Positions 16,091-25,299 are shown, counted from the first letter of the stretch. The stretch is 64,000 bases of DNA from Chthonomonas sp. UBA2362 (GCA_002344135.1 DDTO01000006.1:337869-401868), one strand, 5' to 3'. Translations and numbers: made by a program. The notes: a model not told the origin generated them from the sequence alone.

Positions 16091-17028
16091 TGTTCGACCG
16101 CCTGGACTTCCTGATCGGCGAGGCCTTCGTCGCGCTGCGACGTAACAGTTGGATGACCTTTGCTTCGGTGACGACGGCGGCAGTGGCGATCTTCCTCCTA
16201 GGAAGCCTCGCCTTCGCCTACCGTGGCGTCAACGACTATGCCAAAAGCCTGCCCGGAATCCTCGACATGAGGGTTTTTCTACGAGATGGGATAGGGACCG
16301 AGCAGATTTCGGCGACGGCGAACAAGATTCGGTCCCTTCCTGGAGTCGAGTCAGTCTATTGGATCCCAAAGGACAAGGCGTGGGCGGAGAGAAAGAAAAC
16401 CGACCCCAACATTCCTCCCGACCTCGCGAACCCGTTCCCGCATTCGTATAAGGTCGTTCTAAAGAACATAGACACTGCGGATGACGTCAAGCGATACATC
16501 GCCGCGATGCCGGCGGTCGCGAAGGACGGCGTGGTGTACTTGGAGGACCTCCAGCAACTGCTGACCCAAGTCCTGTTCCTGTTGCGGACGACCGGCCTTG
16601 GTTTGGGCGGCCTGATGCTGCTTACCAGCGGTGTCTTGATCTACAACGCGATTCGCCTTACCATCATGGCGAGGCGCCGGGAGATCCGGATCATGCACTT
16701 GGTCGGCGCGACGAAGGCGACCGTCGTGCTTCCGCTCCTGATCGAGGGAATCCTCCAGGGTGCCCTCGGCGGCGCGATCGCCACCTTCCTGCTCTGGAGC
16801 GGCCATCGCGGTTTGGATTCGCTCCTCGAGCATTCGACGAGTCTCTTCCGGCTTCCAGCCCTGCCGATCGTTCCGTGGCTCCTCATGTTAAGTTCAATAG
16901 GAGCGGCGTACGGGCTCGTTTGCTCCGTCCTCGCCGCGCGCGAGCCGATGCAGCTTGCGTGGCTTCGAGCTTGGCGCTGGCGGCGTCACGATCGGAGCAT
17001 GGGAGAGGCCCCGGCGGAGGCGGCATGA
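16090..17028 (+). CDS. ftsX: Cell-division permease FtsX
   Basis: FtsX is a four-helix membrane protein whose extracytoplasmic loop touches the hydrolase activator or hydrolase. The 312 residues show TM1 (about 22-42, MTFASVTTAAVAIFLLGSLA). A periplasmic domain of about 125 residues follows (VFLRDGIGTEQISATANKI, SLPGVESVYWI). Three C-terminal helices carry the conserved ARRREIRIMHLVGAT. It overlaps ftsE upstream and the M23 gene downstream (ATGA), giving a tight ftsE-ftsX-hydrolase operon. Confidence 0.95.
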   Translation: MFDRLDFLIGEAFVALRRNSWMTFASVTTAAVAIFLLGSLAFAYRGVNDYAKSLPGILDMRVFLRDGIGTEQISATANKIRSLPGVESVYWIPKDKAWAERKKTDPNIPPDLANPFPHSYKVVLKNIDTADDVKRYIAAMPAVAKDGVVYLEDLQQLLTQVLFLLRTTGLGLGGLMLLTSGVLIYNAIRLTIMARRREIRIMHLVGATKATVVLPLLIEGILQGALGGAIATFLLWSGHRGLDSLLEHSTSLFRLPALPIVPWLLMLSSIGAAYGLVCSVLAAREPMQLAWLRAWRWRRHDRSMGEAPAEAA

Positions 17029-18170
17029 GGTCGCAGCTGCTGGTCATCGCCTGCGCGGTGATCGTTCTGCTGGCTCCGTCCGCAATCGGACAATCGAAGG
17101 CAAGGAAAGTCGAGACGCTCAAGAAGAGCCTCAAGTCGGTTCAAGGCAAGAAGGAGGAAATCCGAGACCAGCTCCGCGCGACGAAGCGTGCGGCAGGAGC
17201 GGTCGTGGCCGACATCGAGCGCGCTGACGTAAGGCTCGAATCGCTGGAGGACCGACTGGCCACGACCATCCGGCGGCTCGAAACGGGACGCCGCGAGCAG
17301 GTGCGCCTAAAGGAAGAACTCCGCCAGGCAACGGAGAAGCTCGACGACAAGAAGGACGAAATGCGCGAGCGCTTGCGCCACCAATACATGCAGCCCGGCG
17401 CCAGCGTCTTGACGGCGGTGGTCAAGTCCGAGAGCCTCGGCGAACTCGCCAGCCGCCGAGCCTTAATGGAAATGGTCGCCCGCAAGGACCGCGAACTCTT
17501 CGAGGAGGTGAAGGGCCTCCAAGAGACGATCTCGGCCAAGAAGAAGCGACAGGACGATCTGGTGGGCGAGATTGCGTCGCTCGCCGCTCGCCAGAAGCGC
17601 GAGCAGGCCGAGCTGAGGGTGGCGCGGCGCCAGAAGGAGTCCTATCTCGGCGAACTGCGCGAGCAGCAGCAGGACCTTCAGGAAGAGTACGACCAACTCA
17701 TGGCCGAGAGTCGAGCCCTTGAGGCCCAGATTCGCGCCTACCAAGCGGCGCGGCGAGCCTCCGGAACCGAAGTGTCGCCGTTCCGCGGCTCGCTTCTGAT
17801 GCCGATCGCCGGCGGTCGGGTCGGAAGCGGCTACGGCCAGCGATTCCATCCGATTCTCAAGCGTACGCGGATGCACACGGGAGTGGACATCGGCGCACCA
17901 ACTGGAACGCCGATCCGCGCAGCCGCTCCCGGCGTCGTGATCTCGGCCAACTACCGGGGCGGATACGGCAACTGCGTGGTCATCGACCACGGCGGCGGCC
18001 TGAGCACGCTCTATGGCCATTGCTCGCGGCTGTACGTCAGTGCCGGGCAGAAGGTGAGCCGAGGGCAGACGATCGCCGCCGTCGGGTCGACCGGCCTGAG
18101 CACGGGGCCCCATCTTCACTTCGAGACTCGCATCAATGGCTCGCCGGTGAACCCGATGGGTCGCCTCTGA
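17025..18170 (+). CDS. EnvC-like M23 (LytM) peptidoglycan hydrolase
   Basis: The 381-residue exported protein has a signal peptide (LLVIACAVIVLLAPSAIG). A long coiled coil (about residues 25-235) follows, with the heptad pattern typical of EnvC/PcsB partners of FtsX. A C-terminal LytM domain then carries MHTGVDIGAP, YGNCVVIDHGGGLSTLYGH and GPHLHFE. Unlike E. coli EnvC, both zinc motifs (HxxxD and HxH) are intact, so it could cut peptide cross-links itself instead of only activating amidases. Start ATG 17025 overlaps the ftsX stop; an open frame extends upstream but lies inside ftsX. Confidence 0.92.
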   Translation: MRSQLLVIACAVIVLLAPSAIGQSKARKVETLKKSLKSVQGKKEEIRDQLRATKRAAGAVVADIERADVRLESLEDRLATTIRRLETGRREQVRLKEELRQATEKLDDKKDEMRERLRHQYMQPGASVLTAVVKSESLGELASRRALMEMVARKDRELFEEVKGLQETISAKKKRQDDLVGEIASLAARQKREQAELRVARRQKESYLGELREQQQDLQEEYDQLMAESRALEAQIRAYQAARRASGTEVSPFRGSLLMPIAGGRVGSGYGQRFHPILKRTRMHTGVDIGAPTGTPIRAAAPGVVISANYRGGYGNCVVIDHGGGLSTLYGHCSRLYVSAGQKVSRGQTIAAVGSTGLSTGPHLHFETRINGSPVNPMGRL

Positions 18171-18208
18171 CCCGGTAACGCTATCGGGGGTCCCGTCGTC
18201 CTAAGGGC

Positions 18209-20014
18209 ATGGCTTACTTGCGCGTCTGGCTCGCTTGTGCATTGGTCCTTTGGCTTACTCCTCTTTCGCGCCCACAAGGAAACGCGGCGAACTTCGGTCA
18301 GCAAGCGGCTCCGGGGATGAGCCAGGGGGGCGGAGGCGGCCTCGGGGGCGGGGGATTCGGTCGCGAAATGGGCGAACGAGCCGACCGCAAGTCTCGTCCC
18401 GAGGACGACCAGGTCGGCTGGGAAACGCGGACCGCCATTCTGACGCCGGGGGACCGGGTGGAGTTCAAGTTCACGATGAAGAAGGGGGAGACCGTGATGG
18501 CGGCGGTGACGAGCGATGCCTTCGACCCGGCTCTTTCGTTTGAAGATTCGGCAGGTAAAGTTCTACAGAAGAACGACGACCGCATCGAAGGTGATCAGTC
18601 GCCCTTCTTGATCTACCGCGTCCCGGCGAACGGAACGTACACCCTCAAAGTCCTCAGTTTCCGGTCGGTGGCGGGCGGTAAGTTCTCGCTCAGAAGCCGG
18701 ACTTTCTCGTCGATCGACGCCGGCTTCGGCAAGAAGCGGCACGAGACCGAACGGCAAACCGGAGATCGGGCCCGCCACGTGGTCTTTCGGATCGAAGCGA
18801 AGAAGGACAAAGTTTACGACCTTCGATTTGCCTACGGCATCCTTCCTCGAAGCGGCTTCAGCCTGGGCCGGGTGAAGATCATCGGGCCCACCGGGGTCGA
18901 CGACTCGGATCTGGCGACCGTGTGGATGCCCGACGGCAGCGACGTCTTCGTCGCCCTGAAGGACGGCGATTATTACGCCGAGTACGGATCGCGGAACGAT
19001 CTGAACACGTTCGAGACCGACTACCACGAAGTGACGATGCGCAAAGTCGGACTCGACGCCGATCAGACGATCGACATGAATCGCCAGGACTTGGCGGTGA
19101 TGGAGTTCGAGGTCGAGCCGAACAAGATCGTTCGAACCGTGCTGACGGGCAGCCTCATCTACAGCCTTTCGGCGCCAGCGGACGAGAATCTCCGGCGCGA
19201 CCTCGTCAACGAGCTCCCCTCCACCGGGAACAACCCCTCGTTCGCGTGGTTCAAGGCAAACGTCGACTCCGATCGCGACGTCGTCCGCATCTTTCACGGG
19301 AAGGGCACCGCGCGCTTGGCGATTCGCTCCATCGGCTCGGCAGCCCAGAAGATCGGAGTCAAGAACAGCACCGATATTCCGGTCTGGCAATCGGGGGTTC
19401 CGATGAAGGGCGAATTGAAAATCGGAGAGTCGAAGCTGGTGGTGGTCCGATCCGCGCAATCGGAGCTGATGCGGGTCTTCGTCGGCACCGACCATTTCCA
19501 ACCGCTCCTCCAGATCTACCGCCTTTCCGGCGAACTGGCGAACTCGCTGAGCACTCGGGCCTCTCGGACGGCGGGAGACGATCTCTACTTCCCCGACGCC
19601 GACATGTTCCTATTCCGCATGTCGTGCTCGGGCGACGGTGGCTCGGGTCAGTTCACGTTGAAGCGTGACGTCTTGCAACCCGAACCCTACAAGCTCGGAA
19701 CGACCCAGACGATCAAGCTCGACGAGACCAGCTTCGGCCTCTACGCGGTCGATCTGGAAGCCGGCAAGCGGTACGAACTGATGACGAGCGATCCCCAGCT
19801 CGGTATTCGGGCCGACCTCCTCGACGACGATGGGCAGTTCCTCGTGAGTCAAAGTATCCGCTTCGACAAAGTGGAAGTGCAGTACTTCGTGCCGACCCGA
19901 TCCGGACGCCATCGCCTATGGCTTCGCGGCCAACCAGGAACACGCCAGTTCCGATTCCAGCAACATACGCCTCCCGGTTTCGGCGCGGGAAGCAGTGGCG
20001 GCGGGTCAGAATGA
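18209..20014 (+). CDS. Exported protein with PPC-like beta domains
   Basis: The 601-residue protein has a signal peptide (AYLRVWLACALVLWLTPLSRPQG). A Gly-rich low-complexity linker lies at about 45-55, then a beta-rich body. The segment LTPGDRVEFKFTMKKGETV with LIYRVPANGTYTLKVLSF resembles a bacterial pre-peptidase C-terminal (PPC) domain. A second PPC-like stretch is near the C-terminus (VDLEAGKRYELMTSDP with RSGRHRLWLRG). No catalytic motif is visible, and no peptidase is adjacent. Its stop is 4 nt before the start of the beta-helix gene, so the pair is an operon. Confidence 0.65.
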   Translation: MAYLRVWLACALVLWLTPLSRPQGNAANFGQQAAPGMSQGGGGGLGGGGFGREMGERADRKSRPEDDQVGWETRTAILTPGDRVEFKFTMKKGETVMAAVTSDAFDPALSFEDSAGKVLQKNDDRIEGDQSPFLIYRVPANGTYTLKVLSFRSVAGGKFSLRSRTFSSIDAGFGKKRHETERQTGDRARHVVFRIEAKKDKVYDLRFAYGILPRSGFSLGRVKIIGPTGVDDSDLATVWMPDGSDVFVALKDGDYYAEYGSRNDLNTFETDYHEVTMRKVGLDADQTIDMNRQDLAVMEFEVEPNKIVRTVLTGSLIYSLSAPADENLRRDLVNELPSTGNNPSFAWFKANVDSDRDVVRIFHGKGTARLAIRSIGSAAQKIGVKNSTDIPVWQSGVPMKGELKIGESKLVVVRSAQSELMRVFVGTDHFQPLLQIYRLSGELANSLSTRASRTAGDDLYFPDADMFLFRMSCSGDGGSGQFTLKRDVLQPEPYKLGTTQTIKLDETSFGLYAVDLEAGKRYELMTSDPQLGIRADLLDDDGQFLVSQSIRFDKVEVQYFVPTRSGRHRLWLRGQPGTRQFRFQQHTPPGFGAGSSGGGSE

Positions 20015-20018
20015 GGAC

Positions 20019-22439
20019 ATGATCATCGGTCTCGCTCTCTCCGTCGCCACCCAGCCGGTCTCTTTGAAGACTGGCATGACGATCAGCCGTTCGACCACGA
20101 TCGCCAAGAACACTTACCTCTTGCCGTCTTCCGCGGAGGACGGCAAGGGCGGGGCGATTCTCGTCAAAGGCAACGGAATCACGGTGGATTTCGGCGGCGC
20201 GACGCTACGCGGCACTCCCGAAACCGTCGAACCCAACGAGCGCAAGGGGACGGCGGTGTATGTCGAGGGGAGAAACGTTACGATCAAGAACCTGAACGCG
20301 CACGGCTACAAGATCGGTTTGGTCGCGCGGAACTCGCCAGGGATCAAGATCGAGAACTGCGATTTCTCTTACAACTGGAAGCAGAGGCTCCTCAGCACCC
20401 TCGACCGCGAGGATGGCGCCGACTGGATGAGCTTTCATCGCAACGAGAAGGACGAGTGGCTCCGCTTCGGCTGCGGCATCTACTTGCGAAAGTGCGACGG
20501 GTTCGAGGTCAAGAGCTGCACCGTCCGAGGCGGACAAAGCGGACTCTACTTGATGGAATCCAACAAGGGAAAGATCTGGAACAACGATTTCTCGTTCCTT
20601 AGCGCGGTCGGCCTTGCGATGTATTTGAGCAGCGACAATAAGATCATGCACAACAACATCGACTGGTGCGTGAGAGGATACTCCCACGGTCGATGGAATA
20701 GGGGACAAGACTCTGCCGGAATCATCATCTACGAACAGTGCATGCGCAACGTCTTCGCCTACAATTCGGTGACCCATGGCGGCGACGGCTTCTTCCTTTG
20801 GGCTGGCCAATCGACGATGGACACCGGCAAGGGTGGTTGCAACGACAACTTGCTCTACGGTAACGACTGGAGCCATGCGCCCACGAACGGGATCGAGGCG
20901 ACATTCAGCCGCAACAAATTCGTTAACAACCTCATCATGGAGTGCTGGCACGGCATTTGGGGTGGCTTTAGTTGGGAGACCTTAGTGTTGGGAAACATCT
21001 TTGCTTACAATGCCGAAGGCATTGCCCTGGAGCACGGACAAGATAACCAGTTTCTCAACAACATCTTCTATCGCGACACGAATGCTCTGGCGATCTGGCA
21101 GAACCCCACGATCGACCCAAATTGGGGCTACGGGAAGGCTCGAGATTGCCGTAGCCGGGACTACCTGGTCGCAGGCAATCTTTTCAGCAACGTTTCCGGA
21201 ACGGTCAACAGCGTGCGAAGTACGATGAACTATCGGTTGTTTGCGAACCGCGTGGTGGATTGCGGTAGGCTGCTCGCTCCGCCAGAAGCAGACCGAGCAA
21301 CGTTTGGATTTGAAAACAATCACATCGACGGAGCCGATCTCGCGGGTACCGATAAGCTAACGTGGACGTCATCAGTGGCGACGCGGCGGGTCCCCGCATC
21401 CCTTCCTGCCACGATGCACGGGAGCGGAAACGTGATCCAAAGCTATCAAGACCGCTACCTCGATCGGTTCAGGACGAACTGGAATCCCCTTGCGACGAAG
21501 ATCGAGCCGATCAGTATCGGTATCGAGCGCGCTGGACAAGGCCTCATGGCCGAGCCCCAACGCGGTGCGACGGCTCCTCAACCGAAAGAAGCCTTGAAGT
21601 ATCGGCCGACTCCGATGCCTGGCGGCAAGAACCCCTTCTTGAAGTCGGGAACGCTTCGCGGCCGGCGCTACATCCTGGTCGACCATTGGGGTCCATACGA
21701 CTTCAAGAGTCCGATCGTCTGGCCGCGGGGCGACGTCGTGGATCGCAACCAAGTCTTCGAGGTCCTCGGCCCAAAGGGCCTTGCGAAAGTGATTGAACAA
21801 AAGGGCTGCGAAATCGTCGCAATCAGTCCTGATGGAGGCAAAGGATGGATTGTCGGCGGTGGCCGAGCCGGCCAAGTACCCGTTCCCAGCGTGATCAAAA
21901 TCGAGTACAGTCGGGATGGTGGAATCGATCGAAGCCTCGTGCTCGAATACGTGGGCGAATCGGTTACCGACTATCGCGGTCTCGTCACTCCCAAGGGCAG
22001 GCCGTTCCGATTCGGTTACTCCGAGTTTTTCGCGCCGATCGAATGGGATATCCGCTGGTTTGCCTGGGATGCTTCTACCGATCCGAGAACGAAGCCAGAG
22101 GAGTTTACTAAGCTCATCTCAGGAACGCCGGTCAAGTCGATGAAGGCCGATAAGCTCGACTTCTCCGACGGTTTCGAGGGAATCCCCCGGAACTACTATG
22201 CGACGGTAGCTGACGGATCGCTCGAAATCGCCGCTGGGACCTACGTCATCGAGGTGACCACCGACGACGGATGCAGAGTCTGGTTAGACGGTAAGCCACT
22301 CATTGAAGATGCTTGGAAATACCAAGGCCCTACTCTTTACTCTCGCGAAGTGAAGCTGGGTGGTAAGCATCAGATTCGGGTAGAGCATTTCGAGATCGAC
22401 GGCGCCTCGGTGCTGAAGTTCAACATTCGGAAGAAGTAG
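20019..22439 (+). CDS. Parallel beta-helix protein with C-terminal PA14-like domain
   Basis: An 806-residue protein with a weak N-terminal export segment (MIIGLALSVATQPVSL). Many parallel beta-helix rungs follow (about residues 40-440) with Asn ladders such as IKIENCDFSYNW, KGKIWNNDF and NNIFYRDTNALA, as in NosD/pectate-lyase-like right-handed helices. Further beta segments follow. The C-terminal ~100 residues look like a PA14 carbohydrate-binding module (IPRNYYATVADGSLEI, TTDDGCRVWLDGKPLIEDAW, GKHQIRVEHFE). The role is probably binding or cutting a polysaccharide outside the cell, but active-site residues cannot be assigned. Start ATG 20019 is preferred over GTG 19995, which lies inside the upstream gene. 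Confidence 0.75.
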   Translation: MIIGLALSVATQPVSLKTGMTISRSTTIAKNTYLLPSSAEDGKGGAILVKGNGITVDFGGATLRGTPETVEPNERKGTAVYVEGRNVTIKNLNAHGYKIGLVARNSPGIKIENCDFSYNWKQRLLSTLDREDGADWMSFHRNEKDEWLRFGCGIYLRKCDGFEVKSCTVRGGQSGLYLMESNKGKIWNNDFSFLSAVGLAMYLSSDNKIMHNNIDWCVRGYSHGRWNRGQDSAGIIIYEQCMRNVFAYNSVTHGGDGFFLWAGQSTMDTGKGGCNDNLLYGNDWSHAPTNGIEATFSRNKFVNNLIMECWHGIWGGFSWETLVLGNIFAYNAEGIALEHGQDNQFLNNIFYRDTNALAIWQNPTIDPNWGYGKARDCRSRDYLVAGNLFSNVSGTVNSVRSTMNYRLFANRVVDCGRLLAPPEADRATFGFENNHIDGADLAGTDKLTWTSSVATRRVPASLPATMHGSGNVIQSYQDRYLDRFRTNWNPLATKIEPISIGIERAGQGLMAEPQRGATAPQPKEALKYRPTPMPGGKNPFLKSGTLRGRRYILVDHWGPYDFKSPIVWPRGDVVDRNQVFEVLGPKGLAKVIEQKGCEIVAISPDGGKGWIVGGGRAGQVPVPSVIKIEYSRDGGIDRSLVLEYVGESVTDYRGLVTPKGRPFRFGYSEFFAPIEWDIRWFAWDASTDPRTKPEEFTKLISGTPVKSMKADKLDFSDGFEGIPRNYYATVADGSLEIAAGTYVIEVTTDDGCRVWLDGKPLIEDAWKYQGPTLYSREVKLGGKHQIRVEHFEIDGASVLKFNIRKK

Positions 22440-22441
22440 CC

Positions 22442-23431
22442 TTACCTCACGGTAATCTGGGGCTCGCCATCGTGGACAAAGCCGATGTGGACCCCGATCC
22501 GCGGGGCGCGGTCGGCGAAGATGACGAGCCCACCACTGGTCTGGGGATCGACGATTGCAGCCTGAACGTGAGCGGGCACGCCTTCCCGAATGGAGAGGGC
22601 TTCACCGACGAATTCGCGATTCCGCTGGCCACCGCCGGTGGTGTGTCCTTCGGCAACCATGCGCTCGAGGCCGGGGAGTAGGGGAAGCGAGCCTGCCTCG
22701 ATCTCGATGGCCACTCCCGAGGCGCGTGCGACGTTGAAAAGGTGGCCTGCTAGGCCAAACCCCGTGATGTCGGTCGCGCAGCAGGCCCCGACTTCGTGCG
22801 CCGCATCGGCGGCTGAGGCATTGAGGGTCGCCATCGACTCGATCGCTGCGGCGAGCTCCTCGGCAGTGCAAGCGTCGTACTTCGCAGCCGTGGTCACGAT
22901 GCCGGTGCCGAGGGGTTTGGTGAGCCAGATCTGGTCCCCCGGCTTGGCGCGATCGTTGCCGAACACGCGCGAGGGGTCGACCAAACCGGTAACACTGAGA
23001 CCGAACTTGGGCTGGCTATCTTCCACGCTGTGTCCGCCGACCACCACCGCGCCGGCTTCGATCGTTTTGTCGTACGCGCCCAAGAGAACCGCCGCCCATA
23101 CTTCGGCAGGAGCCGAGGAGGGATCGAAGCAGGCGATGTTCATCACCGTCAGCGGGATACCGCCCATGGCGTAGACGTCGCTCAGCGCGTTCGCGGCCGC
23201 GATCTGCCCGTAGGCGTAGGGGTCATCCACTATAGGCGTGAAGAAGTCCATCGTCTGAACCAGAGCCTGGGTCTCGGACAGCCGAAAGACCCCCGCGTCG
23301 TCGCTCGTTTCAAAACCGACGAGGAGGTTGGGGTTCGCGCTACGAGGCAGAGTTCGGAGGACCTCCGAAAGCTGGGCTTGGCCCAGTTTGCTCGCTCAAC
23401 CCGCGCAGGAAACCAAATGCGTCAGTCGCAT
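22442..23431 (-). CDS. selD: Selenide, water dikinase (selenophosphate synthetase), in-frame UGA as Sec12
   Basis: SelD makes selenophosphate, the selenium donor for selenocysteine-tRNA and selenouridine, from selenide and ATP. A conventional reading gives only 269 residues from an internal ATG at 23251 and lacks the N-terminal catalytic loop. Upstream in the same frame 60 further codons read from ATG 23431 with a single TGA at codon 12 (23396-23398). The context is SCAG-U-ASKLGQAQL, which matches the catalytic loop G-(C/U)-x-x-K of SelD followed by LGxxxLxxVL. The full product is then 329 residues, a normal length, with DDAGVFRL and DFFTPIVDDPY in the right order. A stem-loop lies 9 nt after the TGA. 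It starts 17 nt after the CPBP protease stop. Confidence 0.88.
23372..23386 (-). ncRNA. Candidate bacterial SECIS stem-loop in selD mRNA
   Basis: On the minus strand, nine bases after the TGA at 23396-23398, CTGGGC pairs perfectly with GCCCAG around a CAA loop. The loop begins about 16 nt after the UGA. That is at the near edge of the distance range known for bacterial SECIS elements, which sit just 3' of the UGA inside the coding region. If the last C-G pair opens, the loop becomes CCAAG. The position and the SelD context make this the likely SelB recognition element; no folding program was run. Confidence 0.6.
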
Positions 23432-23448
23432 GGCGAGAGGGTACCTAT

Positions 23449-24843
23449 CTACAGGAAAGTAAGGCCGATGAGCAGCGTGGCGAAGTTGTGGAGCGCATGA
23501 AGGACTATCGCGGGAACGAGGGAGCGCGTCTGGTAGGTCAAGAACGCCGCCATCGCCGCCACCGCCATCAGTGGCGGCCAGCCGGCGATGCCCTGCGGAT
23601 GGATTCCGGCAAAGAGGAAGCTGCTCAGGAGGATCCCGCCCGCGGTCGACGCGAGGAGCCAGCGCGAAGCGGGGAAGAGAACACCGCGAAAGAGCGTCTC
23701 CTCGAGCAGGGGCGCAAGTATTACCGCGGTGACGAAGAGCAGCAGAACGTCGACGAGCGATCCTGAGGCAAGCATGTCGGTGGCCGGATGAGTCGGTTCG
23801 GGCAAGAAGCGGGACATCGCGGTCGAGAGCATCACGCCGAGGATAAGGAACGGCATGTTGGCAATCCAGCCGCCGAATCCCCATAGGACGAGCCGTGAGA
23901 GCGGCTTGGAACGACCGACTATCGCTTGCCAGCCGCCGCCGTAGCCAAAGATTTTCATCCCGAGCACTCCGGCAAAGGAAAAACAGACGAGGATGCCGGC
24001 CAGAACTTGCGTCAAGCTGTCGCTGAGGTACTTGGCAAAGGGGGCCAGGAGAATCGGTACGAAGAGAAACCCGAGCATGAGCAGCGCGCCGCGCATTGCG
24101 AGCCGATCGGCGTCGAGCGGCGAGAGCAGCGTCGCCGGCACTCCCTCGGGTTGCCAAAGTCCACGGCGACGCCGGTTAAGGTAAACGAAAGCCAGCACGA
24201 GCCCTGCGGGCGCCCCGACGCACATCGCAGCCGCAACCAACCCGAGGCCGACGACCTTGCGTGGCGCGACGAGCCCCTTTCGAGCATCGGGCAGCCCGGC
24301 ACGCTCCCTCGCGTGAGCTCTCGCGATTCGGTCGAGAAAGTCCTCGCCCTTGAGCGCGGATAGGGCCTTCTCTGCCTGCTCGGGAGCGAGCTTCATCGTC
24401 CCGTAGATCTGTGCGAGTGCCTGGTCCGAGGGGTCCTTTCCTTTGCGGAACACTTCGAGGTCGCCGGGCTCGAGGGTCTTTCCCAGTTCGGTCCGGGCCG
24501 CTGCGTACAGCCGGGCAGCGGTTCGGTTGGATTTTCTTTGGGGATCGACCGCCGCGACAATCTCGTACAGGGCATCGTCGAGCTGCTTCCGCTGGCTCAG
24601 ATCGCCGCTTCCCACGCCGAGGGATCGCGACAATACGACGAACTCGAGGCTGAACTCCTGAGCGGCGAAGGCCTGATCATCCGACCCTTCCCTGGGACTG
24701 AAGTACTCGACCATCTGGCCACCGATCATGAGGGCGAACATGATGAGAAGCGCAAGCCATCCCGTGGTTCGCCGGACCGGCAGTAGACGGGGAGGCGGCA
24801 GGGCGATGGGCGGTTGCTCGTGGCCCGCCGGCGGGACCGTCAT
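23449..24843 (-). CDS. CPBP-family intramembrane metalloprotease
   Basis: The 464-residue multi-pass membrane protein carries the CPBP (CAAX protease/bacteriocin-processing) domain in its C-terminal third. Catalytic motifs are LLEETLFRGVLFP (EExxxR), FAGIHPQGIAG, and the closing VPAIVLHALHNFATLL. The N-terminal half holds one transmembrane helix and a soluble helical region (about 60-190) with no recognised domain, then further helices. It probably cleaves a membrane-linked substrate. It begins from a likely leaderless promoter shared back-to-back with the DinB gene at 24881, and selD lies directly downstream. Confidence 0.85.
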   Translation of the reverse strand: MTVPPAGHEQPPIALPPPRLLPVRRTTGWLALLIMFALMIGGQMVEYFSPREGSDDQAFAAQEFSLEFVVLSRSLGVGSGDLSQRKQLDDALYEIVAAVDPQRKSNRTAARLYAAARTELGKTLEPGDLEVFRKGKDPSDQALAQIYGTMKLAPEQAEKALSALKGEDFLDRIARAHARERAGLPDARKGLVAPRKVVGLGLVAAAMCVGAPAGLVLAFVYLNRRRRGLWQPEGVPATLLSPLDADRLAMRGALLMLGFLFVPILLAPFAKYLSDSLTQVLAGILVCFSFAGVLGMKIFGYGGGWQAIVGRSKPLSRLVLWGFGGWIANMPFLILGVMLSTAMSRFLPEPTHPATDMLASGSLVDVLLLFVTAVILAPLLEETLFRGVLFPASRWLLASTAGGILLSSFLFAGIHPQGIAGWPPLMAVAAMAAFLTYQTRSLVPAIVLHALHNFATLLIGLTFL

Positions 24844-24849
24844 GGGCTG

Positions 24850-24855
24850 ATGCTA
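24850..24855 (-). promoter_or_regulatory. -10 box for the CPBP protease gene, probably leaderless
   Basis: On the minus strand TAGCAT is followed after 6 nt by the ATG at 24843. There is no room for a Shine-Dalgarno element. Confidence 0.4.
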
Positions 24856-24867
24856 CCAGGATTCGCG

Positions 24868-24873
24868 CATACT
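24868..24873 (+). promoter_or_regulatory. -10 box for the DinB-like gene, probably leaderless
   Basis: CATACT is followed after 7 nt by the ATG at 24881. The divergent CPBP start is only 37 bp away, so the two promoters overlap back to back. Confidence 0.4.
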
Positions 24874-24880
24874 CTCGGGC

Positions 24881-25297
24881 ATGGCAAACGAACTCCTTCG
24901 CTTCGCCCTCGACGAGTCTCGATTCCAACTCGAGAAGGTCTTAGAAGGCCTATCCGATGACGCATGGACAGCGAAGCCCACGCCCAGCTTTAGCCCGGCC
25001 CAAACCGTGGAGCACCTGTGCGAGGTTTACACGGCCTACAAGAAGCATGTCCAGGGTGAGCCGCACGAATGGGGTAGCTACAACTCCGGAGAGACCACGC
25101 GCGAGGGTGTCACGGCCCTCATGTGGCGGCTTAGGGGAGAAGCCTGTGAGGCCGCGCTCGCCGGGAACGAAGAGGCCGGGCGATCGGCGATCGACTACAT
25201 CGTGATGCACGACGCGTATCACGTAGGTCAACTCGTCACCGTCCGCCTAGCCCTCGATCCAGAATGGAACGCCTACTCCATCTACCGCTCGGCTTAG
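24881..25297 (+). CDS. DinB-like four-helix protein
   Basis: A 138-residue protein of the DinB/YfiT fold. It begins with a helix containing ALDESRFQLEKVLEGLSDDAW, then SPAQTVEHLCEVYTAYKKH and the characteristic C-terminal HDAYHVGQLVTVRLAL. The three His positions (HL near residue 46, HDAYH near 110) can form the DinB metal site. Family members include bacillithiol or mycothiol transferases and many of unknown role; the reaction cannot be told here. A second DinB-like gene lies at 26493-27026. Confidence 0.85.
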   Translation: MANELLRFALDESRFQLEKVLEGLSDDAWTAKPTPSFSPAQTVEHLCEVYTAYKKHVQGEPHEWGSYNSGETTREGVTALMWRLRGEACEAALAGNEEAGRSAIDYIVMHDAYHVGQLVTVRLALDPEWNAYSIYRSA

Positions 25298-25299
25298 TG

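Noticed and set aside
22442..23251. selD as a 269-residue gene starting at 23251
   Set aside because: This start lies after the catalytic loop. The upstream 60 codons are SelD-like apart from one TGA at the Sec/Cys position.
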